From positions 132,526,906 to 132,590,905 of the forward strand of contig NC_133391.1 in assembly GCF_047511655.1 (NCBI RefSeq): DNA of 64,000 bases. The letters run 5' to 3'. This document shows positions 44,451 to 55,880 of this stretch, in pieces. Position numbers and translations under genes: made by a program. Below the pieces are notes generated by a model, which saw only the letters and a list, made by a program, of their open reading frames with translations, was not told the DNA's origin and searched no databases. Source of the DNA: Castor canadensis (lineage: Eukaryota; Chordata; Mammalia; Rodentia; Castoridae). Each line of letters starts with the position of its first letter. The stretch's first letter is position 1.

Positions 44451-46379
44451 AAACTTCTACAACTTTTTTTTTTAACTGTTGTGCTGGGTAGGGGTACACT
44501 GTGGCATTTACACAGGTTCTTACAATGTATCAAATATATCATACATGAATTCACCCACTCTACTATTTGCCTTTATCCCTTCCTTCCTGATTCCTGGAGT
44601 AGTTTCAACAGATACCTTTTTTTTGGCAGTACTGGGGCTTGAACTCAGGGCCTACACCTGAGCCTCTCCACCAGCACCTTTTTTTGTGATGGATTTTTTT
44701 GAGATAGGGTCTCACCAACTATTTGTCCAGGCTGGCTTCGAACTGAAATCCTCCTGATCTCTGCCTCCTGAATAGCTAGGATTACAGGTGTGAGCCACCG
44801 GTGCCCAGCTTTCAATAGATATCATTTTTGCATTTACATACATGTGTATACATTTTTTTGCACCGTTTTCACCTTCCTGCCCCTTTTCCCTCTCATTTCC
44901 CCTTTATCACTGGTGCCAATCCTCCCACCCCCAGGACAAGTTCTGCCATCTTGTTCTCTGATTTTGTAGAAGAAAAAAAGAAAAGCTAAAACAAAAAACA
45001 TGGTATCTTGGCTTGTTTGAGATAAAAGTAGCTACACAGGGAGTTTCCTTGTGATATTTCCATGTATATATGTATAACCCCAATTGGTTTATCTCCTCTA
45101 ATTTTCTTCATTCTACCTTAGTCCCTTTCTTATGGTAAAAAAGGGTTTAAGATTTCTATATTCATTGTTGTATAGAGAATATATCAACCATATTCAAGTT
45201 CTTAGTTTCCCTACCCCTCCCGTGCATGACCTTCCCTTAATGTGACCAGTGTTTCATAATATTGCTATATTTGTGATAGGTTTATATTCCACATATGAGA
45301 GAGAACATGTGGCTTTTGGCTTTCTGAGTTTGGCTAACTTCATTTAAGAAATAAAAACAGCATGGTACTGGCACAAAAACAGATTTGAAGACCAGTAGAA
45401 CAGAATAGAAGACCCGGATATAAATTCACACAGCTATGTCCACCTAATTTTTGACAAAGGTGCCAAAAACATAGCATGGAGAAAAGACAGCCTCTTCAAC
45501 AAATGTTGCTGGGAAAACTGGGTATCTGCCTGCAGAAAGCTGAAAATAGATCCATGTTTGTCACCCTGTACAAGTATCAACTCAAAGTGGATTAAAGACC
45601 TTAATATAAAACCTGAAACCTTAAAGCTAGGACATGAAAGAGCAAGGAATACATTGAAAGCAATAGGCATAGGCAATGACTTCCTCAGTAGAACTCAATT
45701 GGCTCAGCAACTAAGAGAAAGGATGGACAAATGGGACTACTTGAAATTAAAAAGCTTCTGCCCAACAAAAGTAATGGTCTCTAAATTGAAGAGGCCACCC
45801 ACAGAATGGAGAAAATCTTTGCCAGTTATACATCTGACAAGGGGTTGATAACCAGAATACACAGGGAGCTCAAAAAACTAAACTCAATCAATGACCCAGT
45901 GAAGAAATGGGCGGAAGAACTGAACAGAGCCTTTTAAAAGGAAGAAGTCCAAATGGCTTAAAAACAGCAAAAACACACATGGAAAAAATTGCTCACCATC
46001 CCTGGTCACAAAAGAAATACAAATCAAATCACATTAAGATTCTACCTCACTCCTGTTAGAATAGCTACCATCAAGAACACAAACAACAATAAATGTTGGC
46101 AAGGATGGGGGGTGACAAAGGAACTCTCTCATACACTGCTGGTGGAAATGTAAGCTAGTATAACCACTATGGACAATAGTTTTTCCTTAAAAAACTAAAA
46201 ATAGACCTGCCACTAGATCCAGCATTATCACTCCTAGAGATATAACCTAAGGATTATGAGTCATCTTACAACAAAGGTACATGTACACCCATGTTTATTG
46301 CAGCATTATTCACAAGACCTAAGCTATGGAAACAGCCAAGATGCCCCACTATTGATGAATGAATTACAAACTTCTACAA
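44451..46379 (-). mobile_element. L1 with 5' inversion (twin priming)
   Basis: Copies of 'aaacttctacaa' at 44451-44462 and 46368-46379 bracket the element. The left arm (44463 to about 45345) is minus-oriented: T-run (reversed A tail), 3' UTR and the ORF2 end ('ttctgagtttggctaacttc'). The right arm (about 45347-46367) is plus-oriented ORF2 ('acagcatggtactggcacaa' to 'gatgccccactattgatgaa'). The right arm ends in L1 coordinates roughly 95 bp before the left arm begins, as expected for inversion during insertion. Both arms are non-coding now. Confidence 0.9.
44620..44812 (-). repeat. dimeric B1 + tRNA-like SINE
   Basis: 'ggcagtactggggcttgaac', 'ctgcctcctgaatagctagg' reversed. Inserted in the 3' arm of the inverted L1, so younger than it. 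Confidence 0.92.
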
Positions 46380-46395
46380 TTAAATAAGAGAAAGA

Positions 46396-46478
46396 TAGGG
46401 CTGCCAGAGTGACTCAATAGGTCGAGTACCTGCCTAGTAAGCACAAAGCCCTGAGTTCAAACCCCAATACTGCCAAAG
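46396..46478 (+). repeat. tRNA-like SINE unit
   Basis: 'gggctgccagagtgactcaa', 'gagttcaaaccccaatactg'. Confidence 0.85.
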
Positions 46479-46488
46479 AGAAACTGAA

Positions 46489-46592
46489 GCTAGGTGTGGT
46501 GACACATATCCAGTCAGAAGGACCGTGAGTCCCAGGCTGGGACACAGAAAGTTTGAGGCCAGCCTGAGACCTTGTCAAAAACAAACAAAACA
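46489..46592 (+). repeat. B1-type SINE, degraded
   Basis: 'gctaggtgtggtgacacata' and 'tttgaggccagcctgagacc'. Confidence 0.75.
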
Positions 46593-46650
46593 ATAAAGAA
46601 ATATAATTGTGTGAAAAATAAAAAATAAGGACAGGAGACTACCTTTGTGG

Positions 46651-46976
46651 TTTTTTTTTTTTTCTTTTCTATAGGGGGAATTGAATTCAGGGCCTCACAC
46701 TTGCTAGGCAGATATTTTACCACTTGAGCCATATCCCCAGCCCTTTTTGCTTTTGCTTGTTTTTCAGATGGGGTGTCTCACTTTTGCCTAGACTTCCCTC
46801 AGACTCAATCCTCCTACCTTTACCTCCTGAATAGCTGAGACCACAGGTGTGTACCACTATGCCTGGCTTATTTTTTGAGACAGGGTCTCGGTAAGTTTAG
46901 CCTGGGCTGACCTCTGTGATCCTCCTGTCTCTGCTTTCCAAGTAGCTGGGATACAGGTGTGTGCCACCAGGCCTGA
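46651..46976 (-). repeat. three-part SINE (B1-B1-tRNA-like)
   Basis: On plus: tRNA-like reversed ('cctcacacttgctaggcaga'), B1 reversed ('tttttcagatggggtgtctc' to 'accactatgcctgg'), second B1 reversed ('gagacagggtctcggtaagt' to 'gtgccaccaggcctgatgg'). Confidence 0.88.
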
Positions 46977-49669
46977 TGGCATATTTTTAAAAGCTAAAAA
47001 ACATGTGAGCTAAAAAAAATATATATATATATTAGAGATACATATGCATGTGGTTAAATCACAGGGAAAAAAGCAAGGAAAGATAACACAAAATTCAGGA
47101 TAGTAGTTACCTCTTCTAAACCAGGGAACAAGAGAGGGATAGAACACACTGATGAATTCAATGATACTGCAATGCTCTAGGTATTCTGTTGAGTAGTGAA
47201 TTCATAGTTGTCCATTTTATTATTATGCTTCATAACTTACTTACATGTTATATATTTATTATGAAGCATTACATGAGGAACTTTAGTGAGGTAAGAAAGG
47301 AACGGTTTTGACAATAAGCATAAAAAGGATTAGAATATAATGTGTTGTGAAATTTTCTTTTAGGGGGCATATGCTATGTGCTATTAAAATTTTTAACTTC
47401 TAGTTTTATAATGCTATTTGAATGTTAAAAAAAATTTGTGTTTGCTTCAGTCCATCTGGGGAGAAAGGATGTAGGCCTATGTCAGTACAAACATCCTAAG
47501 GGAGCTAATTCTTGTTACTTTGCAGACATTTTATGAAACAAGCAGTTGAGACAGGGAGCAGTGTTGGAATGGAAAGAGGGAGACTTGCCAATAACATATT
47601 AAGAAGTAGTGCAAGTAGAGGAGTAGGGACAGAATCAAGAATGCAGAGACATTTAAGGAGAAAGTGGACATTTAACCTTAAAAAATTTAAATATATTTTT
47701 TTATTAATATAAGGGAAATACAAATGGCCAATCAATACTAAAAAGATTCAAAAGCAGCTTAATTTAAAAAGCACAAAGAGATTCTGGCTTGAAATGTCAA
47801 ATTCTCTATGTTTTTGTGGTTGCTGAGCTAAACAATGTGATTCTTGAGTTTACAAATTTAAAAACTGTCACTGAAAGTTTAAGGTGTCTGCTGTCTTTCT
47901 GAAATCAAATTTATAGTATCTCAGAAATCCCTAGGTAGTGAAACAGTGGTGACCCGGAAGTAAAGAGGTTGGTTTGAAATTGTGGTGAGTCACAAGGATT
48001 TCAGAGAAGAGTCAGTATGCAGAAAGCCATAAAACAAGGTTAGTGGACTTCAACAGCACATTTACTCTCTAAAAAGTAATCTCAGGTGTGGTGAATTTTC
48101 AAGATCAGATTATCATCATTTTGATCTTCAGTCACTGATACTTTTTTAAAAAGTAACTTTCTTTTATTGACTGAAAAATATAGTTTTATAAACAAACCTA
48201 TATATGTGTGTGTATATATAACATATATGTTATATATAAATATATCATCACAGAGGTTTGGAGGTATAATGATAGCACTTAAGTCTGAGTCTGTATTGGA
48301 CAAATAACCCTGATGCTTTTTAAATGATGTGGAAGTTACATTTCTTTGCCTCTTTATTTGGATGGTGGTATGGTTTGTCAAATCACTGAACTTGTGCAAC
48401 GGTGGCAAGGAAATTACCTGAGATGTCTTGTATTACTGTGCTTTAGCCAGGTGAATAGAGCTTAAATTATAAAAAATAAAGATGAAAGCACAAGAAGTGT
48501 AAGTTCATGCTGCCCACTTCTAAGAGAACTTTTGTTCTTCACTGCTACGTAACATAATACCAGTGATTCCTAAGGGGCTTAAATTAGTTCTGTGGGTTGT
48601 AAACCTGAGTTACTAGTGTCCATGTTCATCTAAGATCTTTATTCTCTTAATGTTCTTGATCCTACTGAGATGTTTCAGTATGCAAAGATACTGCAATGTT
48701 GACATCCAAGACAAAAGCTATAATCATGTGTATAGTGGACATCATGAACAAACTGTCACGCTCTTCAGAAACAAAAAGAGAAAGTGGAAATGGAGTATGT
48801 AGATTATAGAATCCTTTCACAAAGGTTAGTAATAACAGAAGAGAGGAAATTAGTTTCTCTCTTCTTTAGGGAGTCTTCAGGACTATTCTCCCTAAACCTG
48901 TACTACTTTGCGTTTGTTGATGTCCATATTACAGGGAAGAACTAAAGGCCAAACTTTATTAAGTATTTAAGGGAGGCTCTGAGGTTTCATGTTCAGTCCA
49001 GGGATGTGCTCATACTTGCCCCCAACAGGGTGTTAATGGTGTCACTCCTCAGTGTTTCCTTGTCTATTATTTTTACCACCACTTCAAAAATTATTTAAAT
49101 CATTCCCAATTTTAATGATCACACCAGAATATCATGACAACAGACCAAAACAAACAACCCCTCAAAACAGCCTTCCCACTCCAAAAGAAAATATTTCATA
49201 GTCTTTTTTTTTCCTCAAATTAGGATTGATTGCTTATAATCTGCACATAGCACAGCTCCCACTTAAAATAACGGAAATGGCTTACAGCATTTCAATGGAA
49301 TTGGTTTATTAATCTATTTTTAAAGCTTTTATCTTCAACTCCTCCAAAGGGTGTATTTGTGTGTGTGGGAGCCTGTTAATATATCAACTGTTTACTTCCT
49401 TCTCGCCCAAGAACATTTCTGTTGGTGTGGTAGAGGGGCAGGAAGGAACAACGCAAGTGTCACCGCCCTATGGCGTCTTTCCAGAGCTCCCACTCTGCTC
49501 TGTGTGCCTGCTGCACACCAACACACTTCTGTCACAACACTGTATTGATTTAGTTACATGCCAGGCTTCCTAACTGGGCTGCAGGTTTCTTGAGGGAAGA
49601 GATCAGAGCTCTAGCTCATTTTGGTTTCTCCACAGCTGTGTCCTGGGTTGGATATATACAATTGACTCA
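46977..49669. other. repeat-poor intergenic stretch
   Basis: About 2.7 kb with no SINE or L1 I recognise. It holds a TA run at 47019-47030 and the palindrome at 48213-48238. Short frames, such as the 108-codon one at 48082-48408, have no recognisable domain. Confidence 0.45.
48213..48238. repeat. 26-nt perfect AT palindrome
   Basis: 'tatatataacatatatgtta' and six further bases read the same on both strands, centred at 48225/48226. It could extrude a cruciform. Confidence 0.85.
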
Positions 49670-50420
49670 ATACATGGGGAGCTCTTATACACTGTTGGTG
49701 GGAGTGCAAATGAGTACAGCCATTATGCAGAACAGTATGGAGTTTCTTCCAAAAGCTAGAAACAGAACTACCATGTGACCTAGCAATCCCACTACTGGAT
49801 CTATAGCCAAAGGAAATGAAATCAGAACTCCCAATATGGGAGACATCAGTACTCCCATATTTATCACAGCACTGTTCACAATAGCTAAGACATGAAATCA
49901 ATCTAGGTGCTCATCAACAGGTAAGTGGATAAAGAAAATGTAGTTCATATACACAATGGAATACTACCCAGTCAGTCATAAAAAAGAACAAAATCCTGTT
50001 GTTTATGACAACACAGATGAACTTGTAGAAAATTGTATCTAGTGAAACCAAACACAGAAAGACAAATAATGCATGATCTCACTATATATGGAATCTAAAA
50101 AAGCTGATCTTATAGACCAGAGTAGAATGGTAGTTACCACGGGCTTGGGTGGCTCTGGGGAGGGGAGATAGGGAGACATTGATCAAAGAACTAATTAAGT
50201 TAGCTAGAAGGCAGCAGGAGTTGGGGGAATGTCCAGAATAGACAAATTTATAGAGACAGAAAGCAGATAAGCGATTTCCTGCCTGGAGTAGTGGGAGAGA
50301 AACTGGGAATGACTACTGGGGAATACTTAAGAATTTCTTTCTTGGGTGATGAAAATGTCCTAAAATTGATTGTAGTGATCATTGCACAACTCTGTGAACG
50401 TATTAAAAACCATTTTAGAC
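49670..50420 (+). mobile_element. L1 ORF2 end and 3' UTR, old subfamily
   Basis: 'tatacactgttggtgggagt', 'gatctatagccaaaggaaat', 'atacacaatggaatactacc', 'tggtagttaccacgggcttg'. No tail is visible; the sequence then merges with a SINE. Confidence 0.85.
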
Positions 50421-50580
50421 TGGCCGTAAGTAGGAAGATCAGGCTCCCAGCTGGGCCCCAAGCAAAAATCAAGACCCTATCTGAAAAAGAGAACCTAAAA
50501 GCAAAATGGGCTGGAGGCTCAAGTGGTAGATAAGGATGGGAGTTCAAAATCCCAGTACTGCCAAAACAAATAAAAACAAA
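50421..50580 (+). repeat. dimeric SINE, 5' truncated
   Basis: 'caagaccctatctgaaaaag' linker and tRNA-like 'gggctggaggctcaagtggt', 'cccagtactgccaaaacaaa'. Confidence 0.8.
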
Positions 50581-50619
50581 GCTCAATAGGTGATTAGACA
50601 ACATCATTGAATTTATTTT

Positions 50620-50700
50620 GAGAGATAGGGCCTTACTATGTACATCAGGCTGGCCTGGAACTTGTGTTCCTCCTGCCTCAGTCTCTTGAATGTTACGATT
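50620..50700 (-). repeat. B1-type SINE fragment
   Basis: 'gagagatagggccttactat', 'catcaggctggcctggaact' reversed. Confidence 0.82.
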
Positions 50701-50779
50701 TAATCTGATTTTTTAATACTTTTGAAAACCCCCTTTAAAAATAAATGTTTATTTCAAAAGCCGCTTAGATAAAACACTA

Positions 50780-50840
50780 AGCTTACATTGTACCTGGCAC
50801 ACAGTGAGTACTCAATAAATGTTTTTTTGAATGAATATCT
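50780..50840 (+). repeat. MIR 3' end
   Basis: 'gtacctggcacacagtgagt' followed by 'actcaataaatg'. Confidence 0.7.
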
Positions 50841-51199
50841 AATACTTAGACACCACAATGTGAAAGTTTGGAAGTAAGGAAAGTTCTGGAAGTAAGGAAA
50901 GCCACAAAATAAGCTATGACACATCTTTCTCAGTGCAAATTGTCTGAAGTGTTTGGAAGCTGTTCAAACAAAAGGTGAAATCCAAAATTCACGTTCCTTT
51001 TAAAGAAAAACATGTTCCTGAAAATAGTTTCGGCTTGTAGGGGATCATACGGGGGTTTTTTAGTGTCAGAAGTGGTAGGTATATTTTGTGATGGGTTTTA
51101 CATCTTTTTATAGAAGATACACTATGAGTAAGGAGGACCAATTGTTAACATCCATAGTGGTTTAACTCTTTATAAAGCAATTTTCTTATTATCTTTTCT

Positions 51200-51275
51200 G
51201 GGCTTCACCACTTCCCCTTGAGTACATTATCAACATCCTCATTTTACAGATTAGGAAACTGAGTTTACTAAATCT
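51200..51275 (-). repeat. MIR fragment
   Basis: 'catcctcattttacagatta' then 'ggaaactgag', the reversed MIR core. Confidence 0.65.
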
Positions 51276-51370
51276 GCTCTGCGGTCCTCTAGGGAATGGC
51301 GCAGGGAGACTGCTGTTACTAAAGAAAAATTATTGTGTTACTTAATAAAACAAATGTTCCCCCACCCCCC

Positions 51371-51458
51371 TTTTTCTTTTGTCCGTGCTGGGGATCCAAC
51401 CCAGGGCCTCCAGCACGCTAGCAAGGAGCTCTGACACTGAGCCACCTCTCCAGTCCCC
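51371..51458 (-). repeat. ID-like SINE
   Basis: 'gtgctggggatccaacccag', 'gacactgagccacctctcca' reversed. Confidence 0.88.
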
Positions 51459-52029
51459 CAAACGAAGTTGTTATTGAAGTCTGCTGCAAGAAGAGTCATG
51501 ACCTGCAATAGGGGAAATAAATTAAGCTTAACTCAGAAAACACTAAGTACAGTTGGGGATTTGTAGCCAAGTGGACAAATGAGGCTAATGGGGTCAGTGG
51601 AAAGTTACTAAGAGGAAACATCACATCAAGGGCAGGGGGATTCTTGCTAAAGGCAAGCCAAGGACAGACATTAGAGGTGGGAGGATAAACTCGTTAAGAT
51701 ATTACGTATTAAAATATCAAGAATGATAATGATCAGACAACAACAGTGGAAGAATGACTTAGCAGGATTCTTGTTAAAACTGGGCTCAGCTAGGACAGAC
51801 AGAAGACCAAAGTAAAGGGCCAACAAGAGAAGAGGGCTAGCTTGGAGTTTGGTCCATGTGTACGTCTGTCACCGTCTCCCCAGATCTCTTTACTACTCAT
51901 CCCCATGGACGAAGTCGGAGGTGGCAGGCTCTGGGATCACGAGGGAGCCCTGCTTGCCTCTGAAAGCAGCCCTGACCAGCAGCTGGGGACAAAACGGCCA
52001 AGTTCCTGGGAGACCACCGAGAAACGCCG
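51459..52029. other. upstream flank of the PLPP1 CpG island
   Basis: Base composition shifts from AT-rich to GC-rich across this stretch. No exon is recognised. Confidence 0.4.
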
Positions 52030-52062
52030 CGTCGGGAGAGAAATCTCCTGACGACACAACAA

Positions 52063-52075
52063 GCCCCGCCCCTCC
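52063..52075 (+). promoter_or_regulatory. Sp1/KLF-type GC box
   Basis: 'gccccgcccctcc' contains the reverse of the GGGGCGGGGC core. A second candidate lies at 52165-52179. Confidence 0.65.
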
Positions 52076-52133
52076 AGCCAGCGCCCAACCTCACGGAGGG
52101 CTCCGCAGGTCGGCGAGGCGGGCCGTCGGCTCT

Positions 52134-52140
52134 GATTGGC
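52134..52140 (-). promoter_or_regulatory. CCAAT box (NF-Y type), reversed
   Basis: 'gattggc' gives CCAAT on the minus strand, with the favoured flanks. It lies about 465 bases before the PLPP1 ATG and between two GC boxes, a common promoter arrangement. Confidence 0.65.
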
Positions 52141-52164
52141 TGCCCGCCGGCATGGGGTTTCCCC

Positions 52165-52179
52165 GGCTCCGCCCCTGCC
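52165..52179 (+). promoter_or_regulatory. Sp1/KLF-type GC box
   Basis: 'ggctccgcccctgcc', 25 bases after the CCAAT box. Confidence 0.6.
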
Positions 52180-52599
52180 GCGCGCGGGCCCGTCCCGCGC
52201 AGCCGGCGGGAGGGGCCCGAGTCCGCGTTCCTCCTCCCTACCGGTCCTCATCCTTAAAGCACGAGTCCGCACGCCCCGCCTGTTGAAGAGGGCTCCGGGA
52301 TCGGGACAGCCAGTAGCCAGGGAAGGCCAGGGCCGACCCAGAAGGACTTGAGGCAACAGAGTTGCCGCGGCTGGCACGCAAGCGCCTCGGTCGCCGACTG
52401 AGCGTTTGCGGGAGTTGTGAGGGGAGGGGTCCCGGGCGCCATTGCTGGCTGTCGGAGCGCCGCCGAGCCCCAGTCCGCCCTCGGCTGCTCTCCTCAGTCC
52501 GGGAGGAGCCATCGACAGCCCTTGGGCTGGGCTCTAGAACACGGCGTCTCGGCCGCCAGCCCGCAGCTCCGTGTGCCGCCCGCAGCCCAGGGGGAGACC

Positions 52600-52657
52600 A
52601 TGTTTGACAAGACGCGGCTGCCGTACGTGGCCCTCGATGTGCTCTGCGTGTTGCTGG
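52600..52657 (+). CDS. PLPP1: phospholipid phosphatase 1, coding exon 1
   Basis: PLPP1 (LPP1, PPAP2A) is a six-pass membrane enzyme of the plasma membrane and internal membranes. It removes phosphate from lipid phosphates such as lysophosphatidic acid, phosphatidic acid, ceramide-1-phosphate and sphingosine-1-phosphate. The exon encodes MFDKTRLPYVALDVLCVLL plus one base, which agrees with the known N terminus of mammalian PLPP1: a short cytoplasmic end with the basic 'DKTR' segment and the start of the first membrane helix. The start has context 'gagaccatgt'. The exon ends at phase 1 before 'gtacgt'. The phosphatase motifs C1-C3 lie in later exons outside the window. The alternative exon 2 pair that makes the two known isoforms would also lie downstream. 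Identity is from recognition of the peptide; PLPP2 and PLPP3 have different N termini. Confidence 0.93.
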
Positions 52658-52663
52658 GTACGT
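52658..52663 (+). other. PLPP1: splice donor of PLPP1 exon 1
   Basis: 'ctgg' followed by 'gtacgt'. It is a usable GT donor with CpG-rich intronic bases and a phase 1 junction, expected to complete an alanine codon in the next exon. Confidence 0.85.
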
Positions 52664-53934
52664 ACGCGCCGCCGGCCCGAGGGGCGTGTGCGCGCGGGCG
52701 CGGGAGGGGTGCGCCTGGATGCGGGCCGGGGTCTTGTGGGCGGGGACTCCTGCGGAGCCGCGGAGGGTGGGTGGGTGTGCTTGACGCGTGCGTGCGTGTG
52801 CGTGCGCCACTGCGGGGCGAGACGCGGGGGGCGGCCTCCGCAGCTCGGGACCCCGCTTTGCAGCCTGCACCCCGGCTCCCGTGTGGTCGCCACTGCCTGC
52901 CTGTCGCCTGCTGGTCTGCTGAGCCCAGCCCTGCTAGATCGCTGGCTGTTCACGCCTCTGCGCTGCGTCCCTTGCTCCTGTCTTCTGTTGTCCACCGTAG
53001 CTGGCAGGGTGGGCGCTTCCCTTTCCACTGGAAAACGTCCTGGTCACTGGCCCATCAGGTTCCGTAGCGAAACTGGAGGTTCTCAGCAGCAGGCGCCAGT
53101 GTCTGCTTTATCTTCCTTGTGGGAAACAGTTGGATTTTTTCAGCTATAAAAGGCTAGGACGTTCCTAATTAGAAGGTTGTTCCAGGTTGTAAATTGTCAG
53201 GTTGCAAGTTGGGACGAGGATGCCCAGTTTCTGCCTTGCAGATCCGAAGAAGCTTGCTTTTGGGTAGGGTGTTGTGTGTGTCCTAGATCTGTTGCCTTCT
53301 CTGCGCAGGCCGACCTTGCCATGGTGTAGCTTTCCATCTCTGGTGACAGCCCTGCAAGGAGCGCTAGACATTGTCCAGCTGCGGCAGATACGATGTTTTC
53401 TTCCTCTAGCGAAGAAGACTGCCATTCTTGTTGCCAGGTGCTCCTTCCTTTTGATGAGAAAGAATTGAATTATCTGGATTAAGAAATAGGCGTTGGAAGG
53501 AGGGGCTTTCACCTTTAAAATATGTGTTGGGACAGGCAGCTACGCTGTGAACTGTTTACGTTACGGAAAACATCAAGACCTGCTGGAAGTTTGGATAGTG
53601 CAGCTCGCGTTTAATCTAAGAAGTAGTCTTGGCAAATTCTCATCCGAGATGCAAGTCTGCATAATGGCTTCTCAGAGAAGAGAGGAAATTACCCCAGTTT
53701 TAACTAAGTGGTTCCTGAATGTTCTCCTCTCTTGCTTCCAACCTGCCCTTTTTGGTGCTTACAATCTCGATCAGTTCTTACAAATTCTGTTACTTGTTTT
53801 TAGGAAAAATTCTTGTCTGTTTTCTATGAAGCTTCTTTATTGTTTACCAGAACACTTCTTTTGAAGCTCCACAGTGATTTTTTAGAAATTAAGTGTAGGA
53901 TAGGAGAAGGGGATACAGGTTAGATCACTCTTCA

Positions 53935-54042
53935 GGCCATGCATGATGGTTCATGCTTGTAATCCCTGCACTTGGAAGACTAAGGGCAGGAATCAGGTCA
54001 GCCTGGGCTGCATAGTGAGATCCTGGTTCAAAAAAAACCAGT
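53935..54042 (+). repeat. B1-type SINE
   Basis: 'gcatgatggttcatgcttgt', 'aggtcagcctgggctgcata' with an A8 tail. Confidence 0.88.
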
Positions 54043-55281
54043 CTTTATAGAAACACAATCTTTTCTGATGTCAAAGTGTTAAAAATTACATTAAAATAAA
54101 TTTATTTGCAATGAAAAGTTAATGTTTGGTAAAGACGTTAAAAGTATATTTTAACTTGGAGTCAATGAAACTGTGTTAAAATTTTAGTGAAGGGAGAGGA
54201 AGTAATTTGGATAATTTTAATGTATCACCACCACATATTGTATACTATCAGAATTATATATCAGCTTCCCCTTTTATGAACATGTGGGAGTTATTAAATT
54301 ATAAAATATGATGCTTTTTCTATCTAATGGGGAGGGATAAAATGTAATATATGCTTGCTCTTAGGTAGCTTAAGCTAAAGTTACTAAAAACAAAACCATA
54401 CACTTGATCTGTATTTTTTAAAAAAATTCATGTATAATGTGGGAATCTATATGCAGTAACGTTTTATAAATTATAAATTCTCGTATTCTCAATAAGATGC
54501 AAACATCACACGATTGCCCTGTGGAGGTTAGTGTAATTTTATTCCTACTTTGACCTTACAGTTTCAGAAATATGATGACTTTAAAAAAGAAATTTAAAAT
54601 GTCTTTTGGAAATAGCTTCCCTTAGAGATGTATGCATTAAGTTTGTTTTGGAAATGACATCATCTATTTGAAACATAGTTTATCTGTTTTCATGTTACTG
54701 AAGTTTCTTTTTAAAGTAATTCAGTGTATAGTCAAGATAATCCCTTACTTCCTTTACACTGACTGCTTTAATTAGATACCTAAGATGACTTTAGATTTAA
54801 CATTGTCGGTTCTCCATTACAAATAGCAATAAAGGTACAGAAGATACAAAACTTTTTTCACACTGGCTTTTGGAAGACATACGTTTTTATAGCAAACTCA
54901 TTGTTTTCCAGTAGAGTCTACTAAGGCTTGTATTAAATTTGGTTTTTATTCACCTTATGGTGGCAGAAGATTGGTAGCCTAAAACCATGGTAGCTCGATG
55001 AGGGTTATCAATTTGGTCTTAACTTTCCTTTTTCATTAGAGCATCTACAGGTAAGAGTTGACTACAACAGCAGAAAGATGATTAAGCACTTTGTAAGTAC
55101 AGGGTTATGTGAAAGTGATTCATAATTGCAATGTGACTGCGTTCTAGATTATGTTAATGACCACCCCAGCATCATTCTGGTTATCCACTTTAATATGATG
55201 ATGTTATGTGATTTTGTTACACAAGGACTTTATAATTTTACCAAGGGTGATGTCTTTTGAAGTGATCTGGAAACATGCTCG

Positions 55282-55310
55282 ATCTCTCTCCCTCTCCCTC
55301 TCCCTCTTTG
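55282..55310. repeat. (CTCCCT)n microsatellite
   Basis: About four short C/T-rich units. Confidence 0.75.
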
Positions 55311-55679
55311 TGTTTATGTCCCTACATCTTGTTTATCATCAGTGGGCAACATGAATTCTTCTCTATACATACCAAAACAAATCATTAGCTCCTTCAGTGG
55401 ATCTGGTAAATCCTTGGAAAACAGATGAGAATTTTGAGAGATCTGTATTTAATTATTTTCTGAAGTGAAGTATAGTCTTACCATCTTGCTCTGGTTCTTT
55501 TGATGAATGGGTCTATGATTGTAGACAAGGCCATATACATTGTCTGAGTGCATGAAAAAAGCTACTTTATGGAGACAGAGGGTGGGATGAAACACTGGCT
55601 ATGTTTTAGCCAGTGTATTAAACCATGTCTTGAATACAGCTTATTAGTGTTTAATTGCTAAGGGTCATTCCATATTTTA

Positions 55680-55880
55680 GCCAACTAATGGATACTAAGT
55701 CCATTAATTGATTCAGTGTACATCGATTGAAGGCCAGCTTTGTACCTTGTTATATGCTAGGGATACAAAAATGTAGGACAATTCTTGCTATACAAGAGCT
55801 CAGAGTCTATTGAAGGAGAAACAAACAAGGTTACACTGCATTCTGAGAAGTACAGTAGTGTAGGTATGGAATAGATGTCC
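55680..55880 (+). repeat. ancient interspersed repeat, family not named
   Basis: 'ttgtatatgctagggataca'-like phrase (actual 'atatgctagggatacaaaaa'), then 'caagagctcagagtctattg'. A common mammalian unit, likely related to that at 59420-59800. Confidence 0.5.

Larger units (their letters stand above)
52030..52900. promoter_or_regulatory. PLPP1: CpG island promoter of PLPP1
   Basis: CG dinucleotides become dense from about 52030 and fade after about 52900, in contrast to the rest of the window. The island covers the presumed promoter, the 5' UTR, coding exon 1 and the start of intron 1. No good TATA box is present at a sensible distance; 'tccttaaagc' at 52251-52260 is only weakly TATA-like. This pattern suits a broadly expressed gene with dispersed start sites, and I cannot place the transcription start to the base. 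Long frames across the island on both strands, up to 216 codons, are a by-product of high GC. Confidence 0.92.

Noticed and set aside
1..52000. Exons of the upstream neighbour (SLC38A9 expected from human gene order)
   Set aside because: I looked for transporter-like membrane segments bounded by splice sites and found none. The neighbour must lie further left.
52417..53067. 216-codon open frame on plus across the CpG island, and long frames of 164-210 codons on minus
   Set aside because: They arise because stop codons are rare in GC-rich DNA. They overlap PLPP1 exon 1 in other frames, cross the splice donor, and show low-complexity Arg/Pro/Ala composition with no domain.
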